From Siphonodentalium dalli (Eukaryota; Mollusca; Scaphopoda; Gadilida; Siphonodentaliidae), in contig CP136066.1 of NCBI GenBank assembly GCA_032622095.1, positions 64,942,609 to 65,006,608 on the forward strand: a stretch of 64,000 bases of DNA, in the 5' to 3' direction. Every line of letters begins with the position of its first letter. The first letter of the stretch is position 1. The position numbers and the translations under genes were made by a program. Shown here in pieces: positions 9,546 to 22,211 of the stretch. The notes beneath the pieces were generated by a model that made no database searches, was not told the DNA's origin, and saw nothing but the letters and a program-made list of their open reading frames with translations.

Positions 9546-11964
9546 AAAAGTTACCCATATTAGACCCCGTTTGTGCCATCTAGGTGGTCCCCTGTGAATT
9601 TCTATAGAACACAGACAGACAGACATACAGACAGACAGACAGACAGACAGGCATTCGCAAATATAGATATAGATATATATTGTTGGCGATTGTCTTTGCA
9701 TATTTGTTTTAATTAGTGGTTACTTCGAGGCTACATATCGTTCGAATCTCAGTGGAAAATAATATATTTTGTGTTCATCCATTAACTAACACTATTTCTG
9801 ATTGGGCAGAAGTCATATTGGACTCCCGAACGTCATATTGGACTCGGATCGAGTCCAATATGACTTTTATAATAAATAATCGCGACTGCGGGTGAAGTCA
9901 TTTGGAAAAAAACCAGACATATGGATAATAAAAATGTCATCATACAATGTTGAGCTATGTGTCTCGTCTAAAGAATACATTGCGGTTAGGAACTTCCACA
10001 CGGGTGGCGTAGCTACGGGGCTGTCTTCCCGTCGATCCGGTGTAATGATTATTCATTGCGTTTCATGGTTTGTGCGTGCGGGGCTCACAAAATTACACAA
10101 AATGAGCTGAATCAATCAAGATAAGTATATGGTATAGTATATGGCAGACAGTCTTGTTGTATCCATTTGAAAGCTTTATCATGTATCCCTCTTCACTGTG
10201 ATAAATTATATGAGCACATTATATTTTGGAATATTTGACGTTATATTTTACAGATTTTACATTATTTGTGATAGATTCATAATACATAATGTGATTTACA
10301 TCCATATGATACTCTGGCGCTTTAATTTGCTTTATATTGAACTGAGATGTTAAGTATATTCCAGTATGTTTGGTACAGTTCACTAACATGGAAAATAACA
10401 TTAGTTTTGATGGGTTTTGAGGGAATAATTTGTAATTAACTGAATAAATATTTTTGCAACAAAATGTATTTTCCTATTATATATAACTTAAATTGTATCA
10501 TATCCTTTTAACACGGAATGAACATGATCTCAGTTGTCCTGAGAAAACTATATATGCTCCACTCTGTAATGATCCAACTGATGCAGATCTATGCATAATT
10601 ATGTTGAATGACTTATGCCATTAGTGATCCAAGCCAGGTATAACCAATGCATGTATATGTACACAATATACATATTCTATTCCACTTTGAAATTATATAA
10701 AAAAACGCCTGATCTGATGATCAGCAAACATCATATGGATCTTCGGGTTGACCACTAGATGGGAACTTCCTATTTTGACCGAAATTCGTTGAAAAACATG
10801 GCTGCCAGCGGACATCTTGGAATTTACTCTTTGTATGACTAAATCCTTTGGCGCATTATACAGACCACACCCCTCATCCGATCATCACCGAACTTGATAT
10901 GGATATCCGGGTGACCTCTAGTTTGCTATCATTCTTCTTTGTCATTCTATTCATTACTCAGCAAAAATAATAAATCCTTCCCAAGTTGAGCTACAGTGTC
11001 ATTGACACTTTCATTAAATTTTGCAGGCACGATTGTGATCACATGTAAATGGGAGCTATCGAATTTGAACGATTTTCGACGAAAAACATGGCCGCCGGCA
11101 GCCATCTTGGATTTTACCCATTGCATGACTGAATCCTTTGGCACACCCTACAGACCACATCGCTCATCCGATCATTACCAAACGTTATATGAATCTTCGG
11201 GGTGACCTATAGATGGGAGAGTCCTAATTTGACCGAAATCTGTTTTAAAAAACACGGCCGCCAGCAGCCATCTTGGATTTCGAATGTAAATCCATCGGCA
11301 CACCCCGCAGCCGGATTTATCTGAGAATTGTTTGAAAATTTACATGTTTATAATCACCTCTAGATATCATACTTGAAAAATGTTCGATGAAAAACATGAA
11401 CGCCGGCAGCCATCTTGGATTTTACTCTTTGCATGACTAAATCATTTGGCACATTCTACAAGCCACATCTGTCATCCGATCGTCACAAAACTTCATATGG
11501 CCCGTCGGAATGACCTCTAGATGGGAGCCTCTTAATTTTATAGATTTCTTCGAAAAACAAGGCTGCCAGCAGCCATCTTGGATTTTACTCTTTGTATGAC
11601 TAAATCCTTTGGTGCATTATACAGACCACACCCCTCATCCGATCATCACCGAACTTTACATCGGGTGACATCTAGTTTACTTTCCTTCTTCTTTATCATT
11701 CTATTCATTGCTCAGCAAAAAAAATAATCCTTTGGCACAACCTACAGATCACATCCCTAATCCGATCGTCACCAAACTCCATATGGATCGTTTAGGTGAC
11801 CATTAGATGGGAGGCATCAACGTTTTTCAGAATTTCGATGAAAAATGTGGCTTCCGCTTTGCATGAGTAAATCCTTAGGGACGCCATACAGACCACATCC
11901 CTCATCCGTTCGTCACTAAACTTCATATTGATCTTCGGGGTGACCACTCGATGGGAGCCAACAA
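9149..11964. repeat. Tandem duplication upstream of GPCR2, first copy
   Basis: This matches 12478-14783 closely, starting at ttatcagaattagt and ending at ccactcgatgggagcca. The second copy lacks about 335 bases (9970-10305) and one ~147-bp monomer (9285-9440). The duplicated unit runs on to 12477, where the promoter-proximal text cgcacatat is joined to cttatcag. Confidence 0.85.
9606..9651. repeat. (CAGA)n microsatellite
   Basis: A run of cagacagacagacag with one interruption (cata). The duplicate at about 12789 has only three units. Confidence 0.9.
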
Positions 11965-12050
11965 TTATTTTTTTTGCAATTCCATTGGAAAACATGGCCA
12001 CCAGTGGCCGTCTTGCATTTTACTTTATATACATGCATATCTCTTCGTGT
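10700..12050. repeat. Degenerate ~140-290-bp repeat family (gccgccggcagccatcttgg)
   Basis: Imperfect units share agccatcttggattttactc, gcatgactaaatcctttgg, cagaccacatccctcatccg and ggtgacctctagatgggagc. Landmarks lie near 10810, 11100, 11268, 11410, 11569 and 12010. The family also appears at 13530-14783, as one fragment at 49453-49746, and in similar words at the window end (aagatggccgcttgcggaca). Short open frames here are shadows of the repeat. Confidence 0.8.
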
Positions 12051-12273
12051 TGACATCTAGTATTACTTAGACATTTTAACTGTTCTCATTCCTAATTGTG
12101 ATTGTTTATTTAACTCAACGCCACAATGAAGTGGCGAGTACAGAGTGCTAACTAACATATATACATATATTTACAAAAGAGGGTCACTCTAACCGCTCTA
12201 TATTGACTGCAACACATGGAAAATTACCCCCATCCAAGTTGAGCTAAATTGTCATTGACACTTTCATTTTTCT
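12051..12273. other. Unique spacer between the two tandem copies
   Basis: AT-rich sequence with no gene or repeat recognised. It is absent from the second tandem copy. Confidence 0.4.
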
Positions 12274-12477
12274 TCGCAAAGGTATAATCTCATAAACTGA
12301 AACCTGTTGGATAGTAGTCGATTTATTTGAGGACCATGTTACTAGACTATAGCGCAGCAATCCACTCAGATACATTAACAATGGGATCGTTAAAACCATT
12401 TTATGTGGAAAATATTTTCAGAAGTTCGCGGTCATTATTGAACCATCATGAAATAAGGAACATTGAATCGCACATAT
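12274..12477. repeat. Stranded copy of GPCR2 promoter-side DNA
   Basis: Starts ttcttcgcaaaggtataatc and matches 14788-14991, the upstream DNA of GPCR2. It is cut off at cgcacatat, where the next tandem copy begins. This is upstream receptor DNA that has lost its receptor. Confidence 0.8.
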
Positions 12478-14783
12478 CTTATCAGAATTAGTACCCCCAC
12501 CGCGGCGCGCCCCACCCCCCAAATCTCTCATCCCAACGACACCAATTTGGCGTCTTTAAATCACACAATAAGATTCCTTGTATCATGGAGAAGGTCTCAA
12601 AAGATTGTGCATCAATTTGGTGGAATTCGGCTACAAAATTTGTTCTGCCCCTCCCCTTTAATGCTCCTGACAACAACGGCGTCACTTTAGAAAATTCTAA
12701 CCCTCGCCATTATCTTTCTCGTAAAAAGTTACCCATATTAGACCCCGTTTGTGCCATCTAGGTGGTCCCCTGTGGATTTCTATAGAACACAGACAGACAG
12801 ACATTCGCAAATATAGATATAGATACATATTGTTGGCGATTGTCTTTGCATATTTGTTTTAATTAGTGGTTACTTCGAGGCTACATATCATTCGAATCTC
12901 AGTGGAAAATAATATATTTTGTGTTTGTCCATTAACTAACACTATTTCTGATTGGGCAGAAGTCATATTGGACTCCCGAAAGTCATATTGGACTCCCGAT
13001 AGTCATATTGGACTCGATTCGACTTTTATAATAAATAATCGGGACTCCGGTTGAAGTGATTTGGAAAAAACAGACATGTGGATAATAAAAATGTCATCAT
13101 ACAATGTTGAGCTATGTGTCTCGTCTAATATGATACTGTGGCGCTTTAATTTGCTTTATATTGAACTGAGATCTTAAGTATAATCCAGTATGTTTGGTAC
13201 AGTTCGCTAACATGGAAAATAACATTAGTTTTGAGGGGTTTTGAGGAAATAATTTGTAATTAACTGGATAAATATTTTGCAACAAAATGTATTTTCCTAT
13301 TATATATAACTTAAATTGTATCATATCCTTTTAACACGGAATGAACATGATCTCAGTTGTCCTGAGAAAACTATATATGCTCCACTCTGTAATGATCCAA
13401 CTGATGCAGATCTACGCATACTTATGTTGAATGACTTATGCCATTAGTGATCCAAGCCAGGTATAACCAATGCACGTATATGTACACAATATACATATTC
13501 TATTCCACTTTGAAATTATATAAAAAAACGCCTGATCTGATGATCAGCAAACATCATATGGATCTTCGGGTTGACCTCTAGATGGGAGCCTCCTATTTTG
13601 ACCGAAATTCGTTGAAAAACATGGCTGCCAGCGGACATCTTGGAATTTACTCTTTGTATGACTAAATCCTTTGGCGCATTCTACAGACCACATCCCTCAT
13701 CCGATCATAACCGAACTTTACATGGATATCCGGGTGACCTCTAGTTTGCTTTCATTCTTCTTTGTCATTCTATTCATTACTCAGCAAAAATAATAAATCC
13801 TTCCCAAGTTGAGCTACAGTGTCATTGACACTTTCATTAAATTTTGCAGGCACGATTGTGATCACATGTAAATGGGAGCTATCGAATTTGAACGATTTTC
13901 GATGAAAAACATGGCCGCCGGCAGCCATCTTGGATTTTACCCATTGCATGACTGAATCCTTTGGCACACCCTACAGACCACATCGCTCATCCGATCATTA
14001 CCAAACGTTATATGGATCTTCGGGGTGACCTATAGATGGGAGCGTCCTAATTTGACCGAAATCTGTTTTAAAAAACACGGCCGCCAGCAGCCATCTTGGA
14101 TTTCGAATGTAAATCCATCGGCACACCCCGCAGCCGGATTTATCTGAGAATTGTTTGAAAATTTACATGTTTATAATCACCTCTAGATATCATACTTGAA
14201 AAATGTTCGATGAAAAACATGACCGCCGGCAGCCATCTTAGATTTTACTCTTTGCATGACTAAATCATTTGGCACACCCTACAAGCCACATCTGTCATCC
14301 GATCGTCACAAAACTTCATATGGCCCTTCGGAATGACCTCTAGATGGGAGCCTCTTAATATTATAGATTTCTTTGAAATACAAGGCTGCCAGCAGCCATC
14401 TTGGATATTACTCTTTGTATGACTAAATCCTTTGGCGCATTCTACAGACCACACCCTCATCCGATCATCACCGAACTTTACACCGGGTGACATCTAGTTT
14501 ACTTTCCTTCTTCTTTATCAGTCTATTCATTGCTCAGCAAAAAAAATAATCCTTTGGCACAACCTACAGATCACATCCCTAATCCGATCGTGACCAAACT
14601 CCATATGGATTGTTTAGGTGACCATTAGATGGGAGGCATCAACGTTTTTCAGAATTTCGATGAAAAATGTGGCTTCCGCTTTGCATGACTAAATCCTTAG
14701 GGACGCCATACAGACTACACCCCTCAGCCGTTCGTCACTAAACTTCATATTGATCTTCGGGGTGACCACTCGATGGGAGCCAA
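12478..14783. repeat. Tandem duplication upstream of GPCR2, second copy
   Basis: Second copy of 9149-11964. It keeps the tcatattggactccc words (three near 12961-13001) and the gccatcttgg repeat family. The deletions relative to the first copy show that the two have since evolved separately. No gene is seen. Confidence 0.85.
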
Positions 14784-15276
14784 TATTCTTCGCAAAAGTA
14801 TAATCTCATAAACTGAAACCTGTTGGATAGTAGTCGATTTATTTGAGGACCATCTAACTAGACTATAGCGCAGCAATCCGCTCAGATACATTAACAATGG
14901 GATCGTTAAAACCAATTTATGTGGAAATATGTTCAGAAGTTCGCGGTCATTATTGAACCATCATGAAACAAGGAACAATGAATCGCACATATTTCAATTA
15001 TTGTGAGTCCGTTGCAAGCTTCAGTTTTAATTATAACATTGAAAGCATGCCTATTAATATGCAAACAATGTTGTCACTGAAGTCTGTACTGATGCTGAGG
15101 GGCATCGACCAATACATTAGAAGAAAAATCCGTTGCAAGCAGCTGGCGACACCAAAATCTCTTATGAATAAAACGTTGTTATTCTTGCGAATTGGAGTCG
15201 AATCGAGCGTTACAATGAATGTTATGTTCATATGACCGACATATTGATGCCTACAGAACAAGTATACTCTCCGAAT

Positions 15277-16302
15277 ATGGAGAACGTTTCCACGCGTTTC
15301 GGTAATATGACAGGTATATTATCTACTACGGAAATGAATGTTCTTGGTAATAATTCCGAATCAACGGATCGTTCGGCTGGGAAATGGATACGGATTATAT
15401 TCCCACCAATAATATTAACAGTTGGACTTACGGGAAATATTATATCGACTATTGTATTTAGTCGGGAAAAGATGAGAAACGGAACAATGCCAGTGTATTT
15501 GATCACTCTAGCAATAGTGGACTCGTTGTCCCTCATAGCCATGCTCTCTCGCGACTGGAAAATTGCTGTCTTTGACTGTGATATTCAGGAGAGTTCAGAC
15601 CTCGTTTGTAAAACACACCATTTCATTGTGTTGTTTCTTGCTGATTTTTCAGGGTGGACACTCGTGGCAATCACTGTGGAGAGAGCCATCTCCATTCGGT
15701 TTGCACATTCAAAGAAATATACCAAGAAGAGTGCAGCAACAACACTGGTGGTAATTGGAATATGTCTCATCATACTAAATTCCCATGTGATATATGGATT
15801 TCAGTTATTGGACATAGGTGAATGCACACCACATCAGTCTACAGAATACAAATACTTCATGGACAAATACTGGGTCTGGATTAACATGGCAGCATTTTCT
15901 CTTATTCCTTTCCTACTCATTGTGGTCGGAAATTATGTTATAATTCTGGAAACTCGCCGCACCAGGAAGAATTTGAATGCTTTTGCCAATACTATGACAA
16001 CAACAGTAGTAAGGCAGGGATCATCTCGAGAGCTCACTAAGTTATTGCTGACTCTTAGCATCGCGTACCTTGCGTGGACCCTGCCTATAACTATAATCGA
16101 CGCATTACGGTACGGTTTGCACGTCAATTTTGACGGCTTCAAATTAGCAAGACCGATATTGTATGTCATGGCAGCATGTAACAACGCCTCTAACTTCTAT
16201 CTGTATTGTTTAACTGGGTCGAAATTCAGAAAGGAACTCGTTGAGATGACGACCTGCTTCCGTCGAAATGCCTTATGGAAACGTTCGGACATATATACAT
16301 GA
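15277..16302 (+). CDS. GPCR2: class A orphan receptor with shortened tail
   Basis: A 341-residue receptor of the same subfamily as GPCR1, with all seven helices, the loop cysteines, VERAISIRF at the end of TM3, AWTLP in TM6 and NFYLYC in TM7. I start it at ATGGAGAACGTT, the start homologous to the paralogs; an in-frame ATG at 15232 would add 15 residues not shared by the family. The frame ends at a TGA straight after SDIYT, where paralogs read on for about 20 residues. A one-base deletion (acatgtagt to acatgagt) explains this. The tail text after the stop is still recognisable, so the loss is recent. It removes the PDZ-type C-terminus. Loop 2 differs (IGECTPHQ). Confidence 0.85.
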   Translation: MENVSTRFGNMTGILSTTEMNVLGNNSESTDRSAGKWIRIIFPPIILTVGLTGNIISTIVFSREKMRNGTMPVYLITLAIVDSLSLIAMLSRDWKIAVFDCDIQESSDLVCKTHHFIVLFLADFSGWTLVAITVERAISIRFAHSKKYTKKSAATTLVVIGICLIILNSHVIYGFQLLDIGECTPHQSTEYKYFMDKYWVWINMAAFSLIPFLLIVVGNYVIILETRRTRKNLNAFANTMTTTVVRQGSSRELTKLLLTLSIAYLAWTLPITIIDALRYGLHVNFDGFKLARPILYVMAACNNASNFYLYCLTGSKFRKELVEMTTCFRRNALWKRSDIYT

Positions 16303-16649
16303 GTGTTTCGGTAAACGGAACATGCAATCACACCATGCATACAAAATATACAATGTAAAGAGTCACTTAATGATGCACGTTCGGATTTAACAAAATTACT
16401 ACAAAAGTGTTCTGATCAAATTTTCAGCTCACCAAGCAAGTTAAATTGAAAAATACTTTGAATCATCACCATTCGCATGGTACAGTCATAGCGAAAATCC
16501 ACAGAAGCATCCATCAGTTTTACTTTGCAAGCGAGTACCAAAAGTAATAATTCAGATCGCGCTTAATTATCTGCAGCGTATGTGAAACTAAAGCGTGGAC
16601 GCTCTTTATTAAAAGCCATCAGTGGAATTTTGCATGTTTAATGGTTTTA
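16303..16649. other. GPCR2 3' flank with remnant of the lost tail
   Basis: The first ~55 bases are the former C-terminal codons, now out of frame. The rest matches the 3' flanks of GPCR1, GPCR5 and GPCR6 (caccaagcaagttaaattga, catcaccattcgcatgg). I find no exact aataaa signal. Confidence 0.5.
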
Positions 16650-16910
16650 GGATTCCCTCGTACATTATTGACCAATGACACACACATCTCGTGACCATTC
16701 AATGGGTCATTAGTTTCATGTGCGATGACCAACTTTCACCTTCACGTGTGAATCTGTACCGACATACGACGAAACGAGTCATCTGTGTTTTTGGATTCCG
16801 ATATCTCTTAATTTTAGGACAAAGGTTGATTTCTGTTACACTTAAGTCGAATGTGTCGATACCAGTTCAGATTTCAGTAGATATGTTGAGTATGTTGTAT
16901 ACATATTGTT
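16650..16910. repeat. Receptor 3'-flank module, copy 2
   Basis: Same module as 6375-6641. It is followed by the words gtggtcatttcgaggctaca and a short poly-C at about 16990-17000. Confidence 0.75.
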
Positions 16911-17575
16911 GACGGTCTTCTTTGCTTATTTGTTTTAGTTAGTGGTCATTTCGAGGCTACAGATGGTTTGTATCTCCGTGGAATATATTTCCCCCCCCCC
17001 CATATTTCAAACACACTTTGTGGACGATGTTGTATATTGAAGACATATTAATTTTAACCAAATTCACACCACATTGAGTGTTTTGCGTACACCACACTCT
17101 TCACTCACTGTATTATATCATAATATGGATTTTGGTTACTAACAAGGCGTACGATCTTGACAATGACATATATTTATGCTATATTTATGATTGGTATAAG
17201 AACAAAAGCTATCTATATTTTAATATTCTTTCTGTTCATGGCGGTTTAAAGGATGTGACTTTTTAAAACAGGAATACCGATCTCGAACGCCATCTTATAT
17301 TTGATCCTTTCTTCGCCACACTCACTTAATATAACATGTTGCCCTGTAGGAAATGTTCAGAAAATTAAACTGAATTTGTTATATGAACTTGTTATTTCCC
17401 ACCAACTGTTATGAATACTTAGCATTCAGCAAACCATATCTCTTGTTCACTCAAATGTTACGTATCGTTGTTGTGATAGAAACTTGTTAAATGTTGCTAT
17501 ATGTAACTCAATAAATTCAATTCAATTCATTCAATCGCAGAAGCGTGGAATTCCACCATAGAATCAACAGTTAAC
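16911..17575. other. Intergenic DNA leading to the 31-bp array
   Basis: Matches 59160-60150 downstream of GPCR7 (ttgcgtacaccacactcttc, cccaccaactgttatgaata). A 62-residue open frame at 17078 is not kept in the other copy. I see no gene. Confidence 0.5.
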
Positions 17576-18195
17576 GCCCACCCCTGTGATGTACATTAAT
17601 ATTAACATCCACCCCTGTTATGTACATTAATATTAACGTCCACCCCTGTGATGTACATTTATATTAACGTCCACCCCTGTGATGTACATTCATATTAAAG
17701 TCCATCCCTGTGATTTACATGTAATTTGTTAGTTGAAATTGTTATTTCCCACCAACTGTTATGAATACTTAGCATTCGGCAAACCATATATCTTGTTCAC
17801 TCAAATGTAACGTATCGTTGTTATTATAGAAACTTGTTAAATGTTGCTATATGTACATTTATATTAACGTCCACCCCTGTGATGTACATTTATATTAACG
17901 TCCACCCATGTGATGTACATTTATATTAACGTCCACCCCTGTGATGTACATTTATATTAACGTCCACCCCTGTGATGTACATTTATATTAACGTCCACCC
18001 CTGTGATGTACATTTATATTAACGTCCACCCCTGTGATGCACATTTATATTAACGTCCACCCCTGTGATGTACATTTATATTAAAGTCCACCCATGTGAT
18101 GTACATTTATATTAACGTCCACCCCTGTGATGCACATTGATATTAACGTCCACCCCGGTGATGTACATTTATATTAACGTCCACCCCTGTTGTGT
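17576..18195. repeat. 31-bp minisatellite, first segment
   Basis: Units read acgtccacccctgtgatgta and then catttatatta. About four units run to 17712. Next comes a ~140-base duplicate of the preceding flank (17376-17507), then about eleven more units to 18195. The buried flank copy shows that the array grew by duplicating its own edge. Confidence 0.9.
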
Positions 18196-18775
18196 ACATA
18201 GATAGAACCGCATGAGTGTCTGGAATTTGAATAAATTATCGCACGAGATTTGTTGGTGGAGCTATACCTCGAGTGCGGGACGCAGTCCCGCACGAGAGGT
18301 ATCGCGTTCCGCCAACAAATCGAGTGCGATAATTCGTCAAAATCCAGACACTCATGCGGTTCTATTTTTATTACATATCTCCGTATCATAGACTCACAAT
18401 AGTACATATCCGGTACAGAAAATGTTAATTTAATTGAGTTTTAATAGCATTTTAGGGTTAACGCAACAATCAGCCCGTCTATCCGCGAGTGACCTTGACC
18501 CATTTTAGTGATGCGTATGAAATTAAATTATGTGCCTCGACAAACATATTCTTGAAATGAAACTACTTGAATGAATCATCTCATCGATTGATCGCTTATT
18601 GTTTCTTTATTGTCGTGATTGAAAAAGTAAAAATAGTAAAGGCGAGAACCAGTTTAACAACACTGAATGAAATAGTTCCGTCGACAGATTGCACTGGTGC
18701 GATTCTGAGAATTATCACACGCCTGAAAACTCGTGCCATCATGCGAATTACGTTGATAGATATGTAATAAATTTA
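18196..18775. mobile_element. Hairpin-ended element L (truncated copy)
   Basis: Inserted in the 31-bp array. It begins acatagatagaaccgcatga and forms a 165-base hairpin whose right arm ends actcatgcggttctat; the loop is near cgggacgcagtcccgc. The following text (to 18775) is the reverse complement of 20790-20990, apart from an extra ~215 bases (18440-18655). It is thus an inverted relative of the element at 20453-21155 that lacks the other hairpin end. No coding sequence is seen. Confidence 0.75.
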
Positions 18776-19432
18776 TATTAACGTCCGCCCATGTGATGTA
18801 CATTTATATTAACGTACACCCCTGTGATGTACATTTATATTAACGTCCACCCCTGTGATGTACATTAATATTAACGTCCACCCCTGTGATGTACATTTAT
18901 ATTAAAGTCCATCCCTGCGATATACATTAATATTAACGTCCACCCCTGTGATGTACATTTATATTAACGTCCACCCCTGTGATGTACATTTATCTTAACG
19001 TCCACCCCTGTGATGTACATTTATATTAACGTCCACCCGTGTGGTGTACATTTATATTAACGTCCACCCCTGGTATATACATTTATATTAACGTCCACCC
19101 ATGTGATGTACATTTATATTAACGTCCACCGATGTGATGTACATTTATATTAACGTCCACCCTGTGATGTACATTTATGTTAACGTCCACCCATGTGATG
19201 TACATTTATATTAACGTCCACCCATGTGATCTACATTTATATTAACGTCCACCCCTGTGATGTACATTTATATTAACGTCCACCCATGTGATGTACATTT
19301 ATATTAACGTCCACCCATGTGATCTACATTTATGTTAACGTCCACCCCTGTGATGTACATTTATATTAAAGTCCACCCCTGTGATGTACATTTATATTAA
19401 CGTCCACCCCTGTGATGTACATTTATATTTCA
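18776..19432. repeat. 31-bp minisatellite, second segment (~21 units)
   Basis: Continues the array interrupted by the hairpin element. Unit variants alternate cacccctgtg and cacccatgtg. The last unit runs into tttatatttcatccacaatt, the same exit text found at the single-unit sites near 31041 and 40890. Confidence 0.9.
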
Positions 19433-20452
19433 TCCACAATTAAAAGGACCCAAAATCCTCGCAGTGCGTAAAGGTAGAAACATATAAAGGTCTGTAAATA
19501 CATCACTATTAAGCCATAAAGGAGAACAGGCATGCATAACAAGATAAAACTTACAGTCATTATTGATAGTTCACGAATAATGAAATTCCATGTGTTGAAA
19601 CCATTGTTATGTAAATTAAACTGTTACAGTGACTTGTCAACATACATCGCTAATCGTGTAACAAGTTCAAATATAATAGTCTGAATATCATTTTTAGATT
19701 ATTTTTCAATGCTTTTATTTGAGATTTTCCAATGTTTACCGTCAAATTTGAATTACACGTTGCTATCGTATTGAACTAACTGGTCTTTTATCCGTAATTC
19801 CACTGTAACAGTACTGTTTGCACAACAGTGATTTTGACATGCAAATTATCATTATTGGAGAGTTATTAATAATATAATCAGATATAATGATGATTGTTGT
19901 TTTACAGACTTTTATGATATTTCCCTTGAACCCACTTCGAATGCATTGGGTCCATTTAAACTACACATATTGTGGGCAAATTATCCATTCTTGAAACTCA
20001 CTGGTTGAACATTCTCAGTCGACATCGTCACACTGCTTGGCATGTTCGGTACTGGGGTGCTATATATACCTGCAAGCAAGTGGCCACAATCAACCTGCGT
20101 TTAGTTCTAAGATCAGTCACTAAAGTCACATGCATGTATCATATGCATGCAGTACTATACTACTATGCGTATTTTATTCAGGGGCACGGGTAGCCGCCTA
20201 TATCAATAGCTAACTCCGTAAAAGGGCAATTTTCAGTTATATAAATGCCGAAAAGGCAAAAGTTTGAAGGCAATTTCCATGACCCATTACATATTAAACG
20301 GACATGGCTCATTAGAGTTTCCAAATTTTGTCTACATAATTTGGAACGAGGTATAAGATAACGAAGTATTGCTATATCGGCTTCACTGAAACATACTTTC
20401 CGTTGTCACAGTCATTTTCCAGCTATTTTAAATTTTGCTCACAGATTAATAA
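19433..20452. repeat. Inter-receptor module, copy 1
   Basis: A ~1 kb module starting catccacaattaaaaggacc, with the words ggtgctatatatac and attttattcaggggcacgg. It recurs at 31076-32040, in pieces at 40915-41820 and at 63420-63725. It is noncoding by eye; a 73-residue open frame at 19972 is not kept. Confidence 0.7.
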
Positions 20453-21155
20453 ATAGATAGAACGACACAAGTGTGTGAGCATGATAACGTTATTGCACGA
20501 GTTTGTTCTGATGCGATGGTAAAACGAGAACGGGAGGTTCGAGTTTTACCTCGCGGCATGACAAACGAGTGCAATAACGTTAAATAACGTTAACATGTTC
20601 ACAAAACTGTGCTGTTCTATGTGTATTGCACAATCTGGAGATTGTAGCTTGTAGTATATTAAAATTTAGGTCTATATTGTGTATTTCATTGCACAAACGT
20701 GTGGTTAGTGTAGACTATACCTAATAATTTAGTGAAATTGTCTGTTACGGTTGACGTCGCCAATGACGTTGTTGACATAATCGGTTTTGATTACATATCT
20801 ATCAACGTAATTCACATGATCGCACGAGTTCCCAGGCGTGTGATAATTCTCAGAATCGCATTAGTGCAATGTGTCGACGGAACTATTCCATTCAGTGTTA
20901 AAAAACTCAATTAAATTCACATTTTCTGTACCGGAGATGTACGATTGTGAGTCAACTTACTGTGATACGGAGATATGTAATACAAATAAAACCGCATGAG
21001 TGTCTGGATTTTGACGAATTATCGCACTCGATTTGTTGGCGGAACGCGATACCACTCGTGGGGGACTGCGTCCCGCACTCGAGGTATCGCTCCGCCAACA
21101 AATCATGTGCGATAATTTCGTCAAAATCCAGACACTAATGCGGTTCTATCTATGT
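20453..21155. mobile_element. Hairpin-ended element R (~700 bp, both ends present)
   Basis: Inserted between cacagattaataa and the text caataaacgatctgaattta. The uninterrupted module at 32030 reads through this point. Both ends carry atagatagaac in inverted orientation and each end is a long hairpin. The left hairpin (20453-20622) centres on gagaacgggaggttc; the right one (20990-21150) centres on ggactgcgtccc. No open frame of note. The superfamily is unknown to me. Confidence 0.7.
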
Positions 21156-21504
21156 ATTGTTCAAGAACAAAATTGTTTATTGAACGTTTTGAAATCTTCT
21201 GTATTTTGCTGTATTGCGCACAAATAAGCCTTTGAGTGTGCAATAAACGATCTGAATTTATACCATATCAGGAATGTATAGACTAACACTGACCGCTCTT
21301 TTTCTGTTTTATTTCTGTTTTTTTTGTTTGGGCCCCAAACATCGTCTTTCATGTTGAATTTTGTATGACTTCAATGCGCCTTTCTGTGATATGTAATCCT
21401 CGTAGAAATGGAGTTCTAGTATTTATCGACCTATTTCAATACCAGGAAAAAAATCAAAAGCGACAATATTACGTGTATTTTGGAGCGCAAGATACGCTAC
21501 TTGA

Positions 21505-21640
21505 TAGTATAGTCGTTGTGGTGATTTTGGAGGGTGAACGTAGAAAAAATTGTTATAAAGCCAGTTTTGGTGTCATTTTGACCGGGAATGTTTGGACAAC
21601 AATATATCCAAAATCCGCTAAAATCCGCTTTGGGGAAATG
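21505..21640 (+). repeat. Left terminal inverted repeat of the 4.1 kb transposon
   Basis: Pairs with 25455-25571 in inverted orientation. The best-kept core is aaaaaattgttataaagcc and atccaaaatccgctaaaatc. A 160-residue open frame running across this TIR (21365-21847) spans the junction with host DNA and is not a gene. Confidence 0.85.
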
Positions 21641-22211
21641 TTTTTACAGTCATTTGAATACAGGACGTTTCGTCATTATGCCACAAAATTACGTAATGCA
21701 GATAAATACAAACAGTTTACTTGTGTTAGCTCGCAAACCATTAATGCGTGGCAAGTTCGCATGGATAATTGTCATATGATGATACGACAACATGACCCAC
21801 CACAGTGTAAGCCATATTTGCCCCCACCAATAAAGAGCGTTGAGTAAAATACCATACATAAAGAGCGTTTTGTGAGCGTTGGAGGAAAACACCACAATAA
21901 GCCATGTGTGCGCTCCAGTGATAAAGCACGTTATCATAGAACGACATAACGCACTTCACTGCAGTTGTGCAAACCACAAGTCGCATTGTTCAGTTGTTTC
22001 TAATATATCACTTCGATTTGTATCTCTAATTGTGAAAGTTGTAAAAGTAGCTTTTTTAGGAGTCGGACACATGTTTCCTGTTGAAACCTAACGGTGACAA
22101 CGTACGCAGGAGATTTGTTTTGGTTAATTTGATTGCTTCATTCGTTGTTCTCGTGTTCTGTTTTATTATTGCATATTTATTCTCGCTCTATTTCATTTCT
22201 CATTGTTGATA

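Noticed and set aside
12880-12905. ttcgaatctc as a tRNA T-arm
   Set aside because: No acceptor stem or anticodon arm can be drawn around it; the same words occur in diverged modules without them.
15232-15276. N-terminal extension of GPCR2 from the ATG at 15232
   Set aside because: The 15 added residues have no counterpart in paralogs, where the start lies at the homologous ATGGAGAAC; kept only as an alternative.
21365-21847. 160-residue frame
   Set aside because: It crosses the border between host module and transposon TIR, starts from no shared ATG and has no recognisable motif.
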